Notes: generated by a model from the letters alone, not told the origin. A DNA stretch of 64,000 bases from Cyanobacteriota bacterium (GCA_022402445.1 JAKRSF010000006.1:522540-586539); one strand, 5' to 3'; counted from the stretch's first letter, positions 52,276 through 61,075 are shown. Made by a program: numbers and translations.

Positions 52276-53103
52276 ATGGCTCGTCCCATTTCCCCTTCTG
52301 CCCCTGTGGTCCATGCCCACGCTCCGGCCCATGGCTATCCCTTGCCGGAACGGCCGATCGCGCGATCGCCCCTGCACCGCTGGCATCCGCGCCCGAAATT
52401 GGTGGGGCTGCTGGCGCTGATCTTTAGTTTTTCGACGGCCCAATCGATCGCGGCGATGGCGATCGCCCTGGCGGTGGCGGTGGGGCTGTATCGGGTCAGT
52501 GGGCTGCCCTGGGGGCTGTGGCGATCGCGGGTGGTGGCTCCGGGCTGGTTCATTGTGGCGTTGGTGGCGGCGCTGCCGTTGGTGGCCGGTCAGACGGCGA
52601 TCGCCGCGATCGGCCCCCTGACGATTTACCAAGAAGGGACCTTCACGGCCCTGCTGATCCTGGGGCGCTTCCTGAGTTTGGTGACCCTGGCGCTGGTGCT
52701 GGTGGAAACGACCCCTTGGATTGACCTGGTGCGGGCCTTGCGGCGGCTGGGCCTGTCGCCGGTGCTGACGGATTTGCTGCTGTTGTCCTATCGCTATTTG
52801 GCGGATGTGGCGGCGTGTTGGCAGCGGATGGTGGCGGCCAGTACCCTGCGGGGATTCCAGTGGCGGCGGCTCGATCGCCGACGGCTGACCCGGTTGGCGG
52901 CCCTGGTGGGGACGTTGCTGATCCGCAGTCACGATCGCGCCCAGCGGGTGTATCAGGCCATGCGGCTGCGGGGCTACGGCCAGCGGCGATCAGGCCAGCG
53001 GCGACCCTGTGACGATCGCCCGGTCGGTCCGTGGCACTGGCTGGTGATGGGGATGATGTCCGGATTCGCCCTGGCCTTCGCGATCGCGCAAATTCAAGCC
53101 TAG
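52276..53103 (+). CDS. Energy-coupling factor transporter transmembrane protein (EcfT/CbiQ-like)
   Basis: The protein has 275 residues. Membrane spans lie at about 43-75, 90-110, 120-145 and near the C-terminus (WLVMGMMSGFALAFAIAQI). The coupling helices carry two Ala-x-x-x-Arg-Gly motifs, AASTLRGF and AMRLRGY, which contact the ATPases of ECF vitamin or metal importers. The N-terminus has a His-rich run (VVHAHAPAHGYPL), suggestive of cobalt or nickel transport but not proof. No EcfA or S-component gene is present, so this is an orphan T-component. It follows the STAND gene after 29 bp on the same strand. Confidence 0.82.
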   Translation: MARPISPSAPVVHAHAPAHGYPLPERPIARSPLHRWHPRPKLVGLLALIFSFSTAQSIAAMAIALAVAVGLYRVSGLPWGLWRSRVVAPGWFIVALVAALPLVAGQTAIAAIGPLTIYQEGTFTALLILGRFLSLVTLALVLVETTPWIDLVRALRRLGLSPVLTDLLLLSYRYLADVAACWQRMVAASTLRGFQWRRLDRRRLTRLAALVGTLLIRSHDRAQRVYQAMRLRGYGQRRSGQRRPCDDRPVGPWHWLVMGMMSGFALAFAIAQIQA

Positions 53104-53309
53104 GGCCGCAAAAACCGGAAAAATCCCCCCCCACCCACCTGAGAAAGTGGAATAGGGCCGATGTGGCGATCGAGGGAGTGTAAACCGCTGTCCCATGGGC
53201 CTTTGGGCGGTCCCCCACAATGGCATCAACAGCAGAGGAGCCGTCCTAACCACACACCACCGGTTGACGCCCCGCCCCACGCACCACCGCCCATCGGGAG
53301 ACCAGAGCC

Positions 53310-54821
53310 ATGACCGCCACCCAGGATTTTTCCGCCAACCGCCGCCGCCCCGCCACCGCTGCGATCCGCCGCCTGTCCGCCCTGTTGGCCACTTGCCTGA
53401 TGGCTCCGGCGGGTCTGGGTCTCGGTGCCCTGGGGGCGTTGGCCCAAACCCAAACGACGGTGATCGCGGAGGAGGCTGGCCCCGCCACCAGTGAAGGCTA
53501 TGGCCCCCGCAATTTGATTTTGAACCAGACCAATCGCCCCAATCGTCCGGTGCAGGTGCGCGATCGCGACGGGAGCCCCGTTGATGCGGTGGTCCAGCCC
53601 GATGCCCGCACCCAGGAGCGCCGCCAGCGGGATTTGCAGGCGGAGCGCGATCGCCAGGAACGGGAACGGCAACGCCAAGCGGAGCGCCAGCAGCAGGAAC
53701 AGCAGCGGCAGGCGGAACGGCAACAGCGCCAAATTCAACAGGAACAACGGCAGGCGGAACGGCAGCAGCGCCAAACCCAACAGGAACAGCAGCGCCAAGC
53801 GGAACGCCAGCGCCAGGACCAACAGCGCCAAGCGGAACGGCAACGGCAAGAACAACAGCGCCAAGAGCAGCAGGCCCGCGATCGCGTCACCCCCGCCCCC
53901 GCCCCCCTGCCGAGCGATCGCGTGGTGGACAACACCCCCACGGCCCCGGCGATCGCCCGCATCCTCTATGTCAACGCCAGCACCGGTAGCGACGGCGCGA
54001 TCGGCACCAGTCAAACCGCCCCCTACCGCACCATCTCCCACGCCCTGCGTCAGGCCCGCCCGGGCGACACGGTGCAACTGGCGGCTGGCACCTACAACGC
54101 CAGCACGGGTGAACAGTTCCCCCTCGTCATCCCCAGCGGCGTCACCCTGCGCGGCGATGAGGCCAGCGAAGGTCAATCGGTCCAGATCGTTGGCGGCGGC
54201 AACTACCTCAGCCGGACGTTTGCGGGCCAGAATGTGGCGATCGCGATCGCTAACCCCAAGGCGATCGTGAGCGGCATCTCCGTCACCAACCCCAACACCC
54301 GAGGCACGGGCCTGTGGATCGAAGGGGCCGATCCCACCATCCGCTTCAGCGTGTTCCGGGGCAGCCACCGGGACGGCATCTTCGTCACCGGCAACAGCAA
54401 TCCCACCATCCACAACTGCCTCTTTGTGGACAACGGCGGCAACGGCATGGCGATTACCCGATCCTCCGGGGGCGAAATCCGCGATAGCTGGTTCCAATCC
54501 ACGGGCTTTGGCCTCGCGATCGGCGGTGCGGCCACCCCGCTGCTGCTGAATAATCACATCGTCAACAACAATGACGGCATTGTGATTTCCGATTCCGCGA
54601 GCCCTATCCTGCGGGGCAATATCATCGAAAACAACAGCCGCGATGGCATTGTGGCGATTCTGCGCGCCCAACCGGACCTGGGCACCGCCGCAAATCCCGG
54701 CAACAATCGCCTCAGCAATAATGGCCGGTTCCACCTGAACAATGCCACCAATGGGACGTTCACCGCGATCGGCAATAATCTGGTGGGGGGCCGCATTTCC
54801 GGGCAGGCTCAAACTCGATAG
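53310..54821 (+). CDS. Secreted DUF1565 beta-helix protein with Gln/Arg-rich coiled coil
   Basis: The protein has 503 residues. A signal peptide (IRRLSALLATCLMAPAGLGLGALGALAQ, about 19-46) is followed by a short linker. Next come about 95 residues composed almost only of Gln, Arg, Glu and Ala (QRQAERQQ repeats, about 100-195), predicted to form one long charged coiled coil. The C-terminal 300 residues start with RILYVNASTGSDGAIGTSQTAPYRTISHALRQARPGDTVQLAAGTY, the DUF1565 signature. They continue as a right-handed parallel beta-helix (NPTIHNCLFVDNGGNGMAITRSSGGEIRDSWF). It probably acts at the cell surface. A GGGAG ribosome-binding site precedes ATG 53310. A strong terminator follows the gene. 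Confidence 0.88.
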   Translation: MTATQDFSANRRRPATAAIRRLSALLATCLMAPAGLGLGALGALAQTQTTVIAEEAGPATSEGYGPRNLILNQTNRPNRPVQVRDRDGSPVDAVVQPDARTQERRQRDLQAERDRQERERQRQAERQQQEQQRQAERQQRQIQQEQRQAERQQRQTQQEQQRQAERQRQDQQRQAERQRQEQQRQEQQARDRVTPAPAPLPSDRVVDNTPTAPAIARILYVNASTGSDGAIGTSQTAPYRTISHALRQARPGDTVQLAAGTYNASTGEQFPLVIPSGVTLRGDEASEGQSVQIVGGGNYLSRTFAGQNVAIAIANPKAIVSGISVTNPNTRGTGLWIEGADPTIRFSVFRGSHRDGIFVTGNSNPTIHNCLFVDNGGNGMAITRSSGGEIRDSWFQSTGFGLAIGGAATPLLLNNHIVNNNDGIVISDSASPILRGNIIENNSRDGIVAILRAQPDLGTAANPGNNRLSNNGRFHLNNATNGTFTAIGNNLVGGRISGQAQTR

Positions 54822-54912
54822 GTCCGATCAATCTGGTGGGATCGGGGCGCGATCGCGCCCCCCACAACCCGCAACCCTGACCCTAAAAAACCCTGTTGAA
54901 AGACACCCCTTG

Positions 54913-54950
54913 AACGCACCGGCCCATCCTTCGGCTTCCGGTGCGTTTTT
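54913..54950 (+). terminator. Rho-independent terminator after the DUF1565 gene
   Basis: AACGCACCGG (54913-54922) pairs perfectly with CCGGTGCGTT (54938-54947) over 10 bp around a 15-nt loop. TTTTT runs through 54950. The arm sequence GGTGCGTT/AACGCACC also occurs, in the opposite order, in the GTGCGTTCGG repeat family. Confidence 0.85.
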
Positions 54951-54966
54951 GCCTTCTGGCCTGCCT

Positions 54967-55449
54967 TCAGCTCTCAGGAAGGGTAGGTAAACGGACAACG
55001 GTCAGCCAATACTGAAAATAGGTTTCTAGGGTCTGCCGCAGGCGATCTAATCTCATCGACTTGACCAGATAGCCGCTGGCCCCAAGCTGATAGCAATCAT
55101 CCACATCATTGGGATTCGATGAGGTGCTGAGGATCGTGATCGGAATGCGCCGCAGTTTGATGTCCTCCTTGAGGATGCGCAGCACTTCACGGCCATCGAG
55201 TCCCGGCAAATTGAGATCCAGCAACACCAGGGATGGCAAGGGGTTTTGATCGCGATCGCCATAGCCCCCGCGTCCATAGAGATAATCCAACGCCTCATCC
55301 CCATCCCACAGGTGCCGAAGATGATAGCTAAACCCCATAGGAGCCAGCAGCCGCATGAACGCAGAAAAATCCTCGTCGCTATCTTCAATAAATAGCACCG
55401 TGGGGGGGCGAATCGCCTCTGAACTATTGGGGATACTGGATTGGATCAT
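54967..55449 (-). CDS. rcp1: Response regulator, Rcp1-like
   Basis: The protein has 160 residues and is a single receiver domain without an output domain. It contains VLFIEDSDEDFSAFMRLL (acidic pocket), the phospho-acceptor Asp in LVLLDLNLPGLDGREVL, ITILSTSSNPNDVDDCYQLGASGYLVKS and an extended end (LETYFQYWLTVVRLP). These features match Rcp1, the partner of the phytochrome Cph1. The gene lies immediately downstream (42 bp) of a phytochrome kinase on the same strand, which supports the pairing. ATG 55449 (MIQSS) is preferred to a TTG three codons upstream. Confidence 0.9.
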   Translation of the reverse strand: MIQSSIPNSSEAIRPPTVLFIEDSDEDFSAFMRLLAPMGFSYHLRHLWDGDEALDYLYGRGGYGDRDQNPLPSLVLLDLNLPGLDGREVLRILKEDIKLRRIPITILSTSSNPNDVDDCYQLGASGYLVKSMRLDRLRQTLETYFQYWLTVVRLPTLPES

Positions 55450-55491
55450 GGACTCCAAAATTGCTAATGATCTCGTGATTGCGCCCAGTTC

Positions 55492-57867
55492 CTAGGGCGT
55501 GGGATGGGTCACGGGGGCCGTGGGCAAGGTCAGGAAAAAGGTGCTGCCTTCGCCATAGGTCGATTCAATCCAGATGTGGCCCCCGTGGCGTTCAATAATT
55601 TTTTTGACGATCGTCAAGCCTGCGCCGGTGCCGCCGCCGTAGCGGGTGGGGCCATGCAGCCGTTTGAAAATCCGAAAAACGGAATCGAGGTGCTGGGGCC
55701 GAATGCCGATGCCGTTATCTCGAACAAATAGGGTGATGGGTGCGGCCTGCTCTGATTCTAGATCTGGATTGATGGGGATGGCAGGGGCGATCGCCTGGGA
55801 CTGAACTTGGCCAATGGTGACGGTTTTGGGGGTGCTTTCGTTATATTTCAAGGCGTTGCCAATCAGGTTCGTAAAGACTTCCTCTAGGAGGATGCGATCG
55901 CCCCAGGCCGCCGGTAAATTCCCCTCGCACTGGATCGTGATGGCCTCCCCCTGGCGATGCAACTGACACACCTCCGTCGCGATCGCGATCGCCTGATTAA
56001 GATCCACGGGCACACAGTTTAATTCCTGACGGCCCAGGCGCGAAAACCGCAGCAGGGTTTCAATGAGACTATCCATCCGCTGGGTCAATCGCACCAGGGT
56101 TTGCAATTTATCCACCCCATCCGCATCCAGAACCGTTCCATAATCCTCCAATAGAAACGTGGAATAATTGTGGATGCCCCGCAGCGGCTCCCGCAGATCA
56201 TGGGAAGCAATGTAGGTAAAGGAATCCAGCTCGCTATTACTGCGCTGAAGCTCCAGGTTTAATTCACTCAACTCATCCGCCCGCTTCAGGGCAATGCTTA
56301 CGATCGCACTGCGCAGTTCAATCGCCCCATCCAACTCGCAAGCCTGCCACGGGGCCGACTGATAGCGCACAATTTCCTGCCATGCCGCAAAAGAATTCCG
56401 GGGCATCATCGTCACCGAACCATCGGCCTCGATCTGCTCCTGGGTCGCCTCCTGGGGATTGCCCGCCCAGGAAACGGCCATGAGTTTTTCCGGGCGAAAC
56501 CACAGGACAAAGTAGCGCTGAATGCGGGAAATGGCGAGGGCCAAAAGGCCACTGGCGCAATCCTTATGGGCCATGGCCGGTTCATAGAGCCTCGGGAGGG
56601 AATCGGTGGCAAAACGATTATTTTCAAAGCGATCCGTGAGCCATTCCAACAGGGGATCAATGAAGGATTCGGGCGGCACCTGGCCTGCGCTGGTGATGGC
56701 ATTGCCGTCTACTAAAATGACGCCGCCCGCCCCAACCAATTCGAGGAGGGCATTGGGATCCGTGGTGAGGGCGTTTGAGAAGAAGGAAGCTTCGGCAATG
56801 CGATCTACAAATTGCTTTTGGAGGGATTGGAGGCGATGGCGATAGGCCAATTGCTGCCGCTCCTCCTTGCTGCCCAATTCAATGGAGGCGACTTGACCGA
56901 GGAATTCGCACACGGTTCGCAGGGCATAGGGCACAAATCGCGGCGTGTAGTGGTGGCAGGCGATGAGGCCCCAAAGGTGACCATCCTTGAGGAGGGAAAT
57001 GGACATGGAGGCGGTGACGCCCATGTTTTGTAGATATTGCAAATGGCAGGGGGAAACGCTCCGCAACACACTGAAACTGAGGTCGATCGCGTCGCCACTG
57101 GGTTCTAGGGTTGGGGCGGTTGGCGTGTCGGAAGAATCGTCCTTGGAGACGGATTGCCGCAGGATGGGAACGGGCTCGTAGACGGCGTTGATGATGGTGC
57201 GGATGGGGTTGAGGCCATAGAGGCGGCGGGCGGTGTCGGGGACGTCGGCGGCGGGGTAGTGCAGGCCCAGGAAGCTTTCGAGGTCGGGGCGGCGGGTTTC
57301 GGCGATGACGAGGCCGGAGTCGTCCGTGTCGAACCGGTAGACCATGACGCGATCAAAGCCGGTGATGTGGTGGACCTGGTGGGCGAGTTCCTGGCAAAGA
57401 TCTTCGAGGTTTTGGGTGCGCTGGATGCGGCTGAGGGCGGGTTTGGAGAGGCGATAGAAGTCGCTGAAGTCTAGGTCGCGCCGGGTGGCGGGTTCGAGTT
57501 CGAGGAGGGTGAGGCCCTGGGGGGTGCGGTGGGCGATGCCGGTGAAGGGGATGGGGGCGGCGCTGGGTTCGGCGGGGTGCCAGTGCAGTTCGAGGGGGTT
57601 GATGGCTTCAAAGTCGCGCTCGATCGCTTGGCCCAGGAGTGCCCGGAAGGGGTCGCCGAGCCAGGGGATGAGGCTTTTGCCGAGGAGGTCTTGGGGGGGG
57701 ACTTGGACGATCGCGGTGGTGTTGGCGCTGACCTGCCGAATGATCGCGTCGGGGCTGTCGAGAACGAAGAGGAGGCCGTGGGGTTGGATGGAGCCGGGTC
57801 GATCAATGGGGTCGCGATCGTAGGGACAGGGGGTGTCTGGGCTGGTGGGGTTGGGGAGGGTGACCAT
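55492..57867 (-). CDS. Phytochrome histidine kinase (PAS-GAF-PHY-HisKA-HATPase)
   Basis: The protein has 791 residues. The PAS domain begins PIDRPGSIQPHGLLFVL. The GAF domain has DVPDTARRLY (Asp208, pyrrole-water site) and the bilin-binding Cys274-His275 in SPCHLQYLQNMGVTASMSISL. The PHY domain has the tongue motif PRNSF (about 489-493). The kinase part has His556 (FTYIASHDLREPL), an N-box (EEVFTNLIGNALKYNES), DNGIGIRPQH and GGGTGAGLTIVKKIIERHGG. An additional Cys14 lies just before the PAS domain, close to the attachment position of bacteriophytochromes. A 15-20-residue insertion precedes the GAF Cys. It should sense red/far-red light and signal to the adjacent Rcp1-like regulator. A GTG 17 codons upstream (57918) is an alternative start. 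Confidence 0.93.
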   Translation of the reverse strand: MVTLPNPTSPDTPCPYDRDPIDRPGSIQPHGLLFVLDSPDAIIRQVSANTTAIVQVPPQDLLGKSLIPWLGDPFRALLGQAIERDFEAINPLELHWHPAEPSAAPIPFTGIAHRTPQGLTLLELEPATRRDLDFSDFYRLSKPALSRIQRTQNLEDLCQELAHQVHHITGFDRVMVYRFDTDDSGLVIAETRRPDLESFLGLHYPAADVPDTARRLYGLNPIRTIINAVYEPVPILRQSVSKDDSSDTPTAPTLEPSGDAIDLSFSVLRSVSPCHLQYLQNMGVTASMSISLLKDGHLWGLIACHHYTPRFVPYALRTVCEFLGQVASIELGSKEERQQLAYRHRLQSLQKQFVDRIAEASFFSNALTTDPNALLELVGAGGVILVDGNAITSAGQVPPESFIDPLLEWLTDRFENNRFATDSLPRLYEPAMAHKDCASGLLALAISRIQRYFVLWFRPEKLMAVSWAGNPQEATQEQIEADGSVTMMPRNSFAAWQEIVRYQSAPWQACELDGAIELRSAIVSIALKRADELSELNLELQRSNSELDSFTYIASHDLREPLRGIHNYSTFLLEDYGTVLDADGVDKLQTLVRLTQRMDSLIETLLRFSRLGRQELNCVPVDLNQAIAIATEVCQLHRQGEAITIQCEGNLPAAWGDRILLEEVFTNLIGNALKYNESTPKTVTIGQVQSQAIAPAIPINPDLESEQAAPITLFVRDNGIGIRPQHLDSVFRIFKRLHGPTRYGGGTGAGLTIVKKIIERHGGHIWIESTYGEGSTFFLTLPTAPVTHPTP

Positions 57868-57953
57868 GGGGCAATTGGTGAAAGGAGCTCGACGGGGGGC
57901 GCGATCGCGGCGGCGCACGTCCCCATGCGGGGCTGGATAACGCCATTTTCGTC

Positions 57954-59516
57954 CTATTGCATCCGATCGATGGTGCGGTATTGGATCGCTTCGGCCACAT
58001 GGGGCAGTTGTAGCGTGTCTTCACCGGCTAGATCGGCGATGGTGCGGGCGACCTTGAGGATGCGATCGGTGCCCCGTGCCGACAGGCCCAACCGGCGGAT
58101 GGCGTTTTCCAGGAGCGATCGCGTGGCGTCGTCGAGGGTACACCACTGGGCGAGGTGGGCGCTTTGCAGATCGGCGTTGCACTGGGGGGGCTTAGTTTGT
58201 GGGGATTTGCTGGGGGCGTTGTCTAATCCACGGTTGAAACGGGCCTGGGCGCGATCGCGGGCCTGCTGCACCCGATCGCGCACCGCCGCCGAAGCCTCCC
58301 CCCCCGTCTGCCCCATGATCTCCTCGGGCTTGAGGCGATTGACGGCCACCTGTAAGTCAATGCGATCCATCAGGGGACCGGACAGTTTTGCCCAATAGTT
58401 CTCCCGCTGGCGCGGCGAGCAGGTGCAGGGCTGGACGAGATCGCCGTAGTAGCCACAAGGGCAAGGATTAGTGCTGGCTACTAAGGTGAACTGAGCCGGA
58501 AATTGGACCGTTTGTCTGGCTCTAGAAATGGTCACTTGACCCTCTTCTAAAGGTTGTCGCAAAAACTCTAAAACATCCCGCTTAAATTCCGTGAGTTCAT
58601 CCAAGAACAAAACTCCCCGATGGGCCAGGGAAATTTCACCGGGCCTCGGATAGCTGCCACCCCCCACCAACGCTGCGCCGGAGGCGGAATGGTGCGGACT
58701 GCGGAAGGGGCGAACGTGGACGAGGCTGCCGCGATCGCGCAGGAGGCCCGCGACGGAATGGACCTGGGTGACTTCGAGGGCCTCGGGGAACGACAGGGGC
58801 GGCAAAATACCGGGCAATCGCCGCGCCAGCATGGTTTTGCCGCTGCCCGGTGGCCCCACGAAAATCAGGTTATGGCCCCCCGCCGCCGCAATTTCTAGGG
58901 CACGGCGGGCGTGCAGTTGCCCCTTCACGTCCCGTAGATCGAGCCCTGGGCTGGCGTCCTGGTCCTGGGGATTGGCCTGGGCCGCCGCGATCGGGGTCGC
59001 CGTGGCCGGGTCATTGAGGAACGCCACCACCTCCGCCAAGGTCTCAAAGCCATAGACCGCCAGCCCTTCCACCACCGACGCTTCGCGCCCATTGGCCGCC
59101 GGGACGATCAGCCCGCGTATGCCGAACCGCTGGGCCGCCACCGCCACGGGCAGCACCCCTGCCACGGGCCGCAGGGCTCCATCGAAGGACAGCTCCCCCA
59201 AGAACAAAAAATCCCCCAGCAGGTCGGCGCTCACCTGCTCCGAGGCGGCCAGGATCCCGATCGCGATCGGCAGGTCAAAACTCGGTCCTTCCTTCCTGAG
59301 GTCCGCTGGGGTGAGATTAATGGCGATTTTCCGCATGGGGAAGGCAAAACCGGCATTTTTCAGGGCCACCTTCACCCGTTCCTTTGATTCCTGCACCGCC
59401 GCGTCCGGCAGACCCACGATCGCGATGCCGGGTAACCCCCCCGCCACGTCCACCTCGGTTCCCACTTGGATGGGGTTGATCCCCACAAGGGCGGCGCTCC
59501 AAACACGGGCTAGCAT
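57954..59516 (-). CDS. comM: YifB/ComM-type Mg-chelatase-like AAA+ ATPase
   Basis: The protein has 520 residues. The N-terminal ChlI-like domain starts MLARVWSAALVGINPIQVGTEVDVAGGLPGIAIVGLPD. The AAA+ module follows with Walker A GPPGSGKTMLARRLPGILPPL, Walker B GVLFLDELTEF, and sensor FTLVASTNPCPCGYYGD with a Cys-rich zinc-like insert (CPCGYYGDLVQPCTCSP). The Mg_chelatase_C domain has RILKVARTIADLAG. ComM helicases promote branch migration when donor DNA is integrated during natural transformation. The start ATG 59516 is set by the conserved N-terminus. It diverges from the LD-carboxypeptidase gene, whose start is within about 20 bp. Confidence 0.93.
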   Translation of the reverse strand: MLARVWSAALVGINPIQVGTEVDVAGGLPGIAIVGLPDAAVQESKERVKVALKNAGFAFPMRKIAINLTPADLRKEGPSFDLPIAIGILAASEQVSADLLGDFLFLGELSFDGALRPVAGVLPVAVAAQRFGIRGLIVPAANGREASVVEGLAVYGFETLAEVVAFLNDPATATPIAAAQANPQDQDASPGLDLRDVKGQLHARRALEIAAAGGHNLIFVGPPGSGKTMLARRLPGILPPLSFPEALEVTQVHSVAGLLRDRGSLVHVRPFRSPHHSASGAALVGGGSYPRPGEISLAHRGVLFLDELTEFKRDVLEFLRQPLEEGQVTISRARQTVQFPAQFTLVASTNPCPCGYYGDLVQPCTCSPRQRENYWAKLSGPLMDRIDLQVAVNRLKPEEIMGQTGGEASAAVRDRVQQARDRAQARFNRGLDNAPSKSPQTKPPQCNADLQSAHLAQWCTLDDATRSLLENAIRRLGLSARGTDRILKVARTIADLAGEDTLQLPHVAEAIQYRTIDRMQ

Positions 59517-59532
59517 GGGCAAAATCCTGGAA

Positions 59533-60648
59533 ATGGGACGGTTTTGGACGATTGTGAGAAATTTTAATCCATTGGGGACGCGGCGGCGGTTGCTCCAGGG
59601 GGCGCTGGGGGGACTGGGGGCCGGTCTGGGGGCGGGATTTGGTGCAAAGTTCGGAAGGCGCGCCGCGATCGCCCAAACCCCAGAACCGTTATCCCCTCGG
59701 CCTTTACTCAAATTCAAACGCTTACGACCGGGGGATACGATTTTGCTCGTGAGTCCGGCGGGGCGGGTGGCGGCGTCGGCGTTGGCGGGGGCGATCGCGC
59801 AGCTCAAAACCTGGGGATTTCGGGTGCGTTTGGCCCCCCATGCCCTCGATACCTACGGCTATTTGGCGGGCCGCGATCACGATCGCGCCGAGGATCTCAC
59901 CCGCGCCTTCACGGATCCGACGGTGCAAGGGATTTTATGTACCCGTGGCGGCTGGGGCTGCAACCGCATTTTGCCCCTGCTGGACTACGACGCGATCGCC
60001 GCCAACCCCAAGCCCCTCATTGGTTACAGCGACATCACCGCCCTCCTGCTGGCCCTGCACCAGCGCACCGGCCTGGTGGGCATCCACGGCCCCGTCGCCA
60101 CCTCCAGTTGGACCGATTTTTCTAACCAATCCTTTCGGGCGGTGCTCATGGAGGGCCGCGCCGCCCGGTTTGAAAATCCGCCAAATTTGCCGTTACAGGT
60201 CCTGCGGGGGGGCCGTGCCCAGGGGCCGCTCCTGGGGGGCAACCTCTCGACGCTGGTGTCCCTGATCGGCTCGGATTACCTGCCCGCCTGGGATGGGGCG
60301 ATTTTGTTCCTCGAAGAGGTGGGGGAGGATTGGTATCGGGTTGATCGCCTCCTGTCACAACTGGCTTTGGCGGGTATTTTAGGGCGCTTAGGGGGGGTGA
60401 TTTTTGCCCAATGCACCCGCTGCGGTCCAGCAAAAGCCTGTGAAGGTGAGGCGGCCACAGATCCGGAGCCCTCGCTCACGCTGAATGATCTGCTAGAGAC
60501 CTATTTTTTGCCCCTTAATATCCCCATTTGGTTTGGCAGCGCTATTGGTCACATTGCCGACAAGTTCTCACTTCCTTTAGGGGTGCCGGTGGAGATGGAC
60601 GGCGATCGCGGGACGCTCCAACTCCTGGAACCGGCCACCGTCGATTAA
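59533..60648 (+). CDS. LD-carboxypeptidase (S66 family)
   Basis: The protein has about 371 residues. The N-terminus GTRRRLLQGALGGLGAGLGAGFGAKFG resembles a twin-arginine or hydrophobic export signal, with the mature part after AAIAQ. The S66 catalytic elements are the Ser nucleophile in GYSDITALLLAL, Glu in ILFLEEVGEDWYRVDRLL and His in GHIADKFSLPLGVPVEMD. TRGGWGCNRILPLLDYDAI is also conserved. These enzymes remove the terminal D-Ala from murein tetrapeptides during recycling. Three starts are possible (ATG 59515, ATG 59533, GTG 59554); none has a strong ribosome-binding site. ATG 59515 would overlap the divergent comM start codon. Confidence 0.88.
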   Translation: MGRFWTIVRNFNPLGTRRRLLQGALGGLGAGLGAGFGAKFGRRAAIAQTPEPLSPRPLLKFKRLRPGDTILLVSPAGRVAASALAGAIAQLKTWGFRVRLAPHALDTYGYLAGRDHDRAEDLTRAFTDPTVQGILCTRGGWGCNRILPLLDYDAIAANPKPLIGYSDITALLLALHQRTGLVGIHGPVATSSWTDFSNQSFRAVLMEGRAARFENPPNLPLQVLRGGRAQGPLLGGNLSTLVSLIGSDYLPAWDGAILFLEEVGEDWYRVDRLLSQLALAGILGRLGGVIFAQCTRCGPAKACEGEAATDPEPSLTLNDLLETYFLPLNIPIWFGSAIGHIADKFSLPLGVPVEMDGDRGTLQLLEPATVD

Positions 60649-60684
60649 GGTCAAACTTTCTGGATTGTCAACTCTTTATATTTT

Positions 60685-60717
60685 CAAAGTTCTGACTTGT
60701 TGAGCTTTGGAGTTTTT
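60685..60717 (+). terminator. Possible terminator after LD-carboxypeptidase
   Basis: CAAAGTTC (60685-60692) can pair with GAGCTTTG (60702-60709), with one G-U pair, and TTTTT follows at 60713-60717. It lies in an AT-rich stretch 37 bp after the stop. The stem is weak. Confidence 0.4.
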
Positions 60718-60852
60718 GAATTGTTGAATTTATGAAAAACCAACAAGTCAAGTATCGTCACCTCAAATTGTTGAGTTTTTATATTTTTGACTTTTCTTTA
60801 ATTGATTCAGTAATTTATAGGGCGATTTTTTGCGAAGTATTGCCATCCCGAT

Positions 60853-61048
60853 GGGGTGCGTTCGGCAACCTTCGCGTTACGGGATCATGCCTGTATTCCG
60901 AACGCATCGGCCCCTGTCAGCATTGTCGATATGTTCCTGATGGGGGATGATCGCGGGATTTTGATCGCGTTGATTTGGGTGTTGTCGGCGCGTTCGGAAT
61001 CAGTGGGCGATCGCGTTGACCTAAGCCGTACCGAACGCACCCTACCGG
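60853..61048. repeat. Composite GTGCGTTCGG element, second copy
   Basis: The 196-bp element has a left unit 60853-60910 (GGGGTGCGTTCGG ... CCGAACGCATCGG) and a right unit 60986-61048 (GGCGCGTTCGG ... ACCGAACGCACCCTACC). Spacer sequence GATCGCGTTGATTTGGGTG parallels GATCGCGTTGATTGGGGGTG in the element at 35335-35560, so the whole composite is homologous and not just its arms. The remaining bases of the 427-bp gap 60649-61075 are AT-rich and non-coding. Confidence 0.85.
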
Positions 61049-61075
61049 ACATTGATTGTTTGGTTAATTATTTAA

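Noticed and set aside
49367-53103. STAND NTPase plus EcfT as a named antiphage system
   Set aside because: No nuclease, TIR, reverse transcriptase or other recognised effector is present. The proximity may simply reflect a shared transcript.
53226-54812. A 528-codon antisense frame with long runs of Leu, Ala and Arg, looking like a membrane protein
   Set aside because: The hydrophobic runs (LLFLPLPFRLALLVLALAF) are the antisense of the Gln/Arg coiled coil. The plus strand has a signal peptide, DUF1565 signature, ribosome-binding site and terminator.
60732-60950. A short plus-strand frame of 72 codons
   Set aside because: It joins an AT-rich non-coding stretch to the composite repeat, with no family resemblance or ribosome-binding site.
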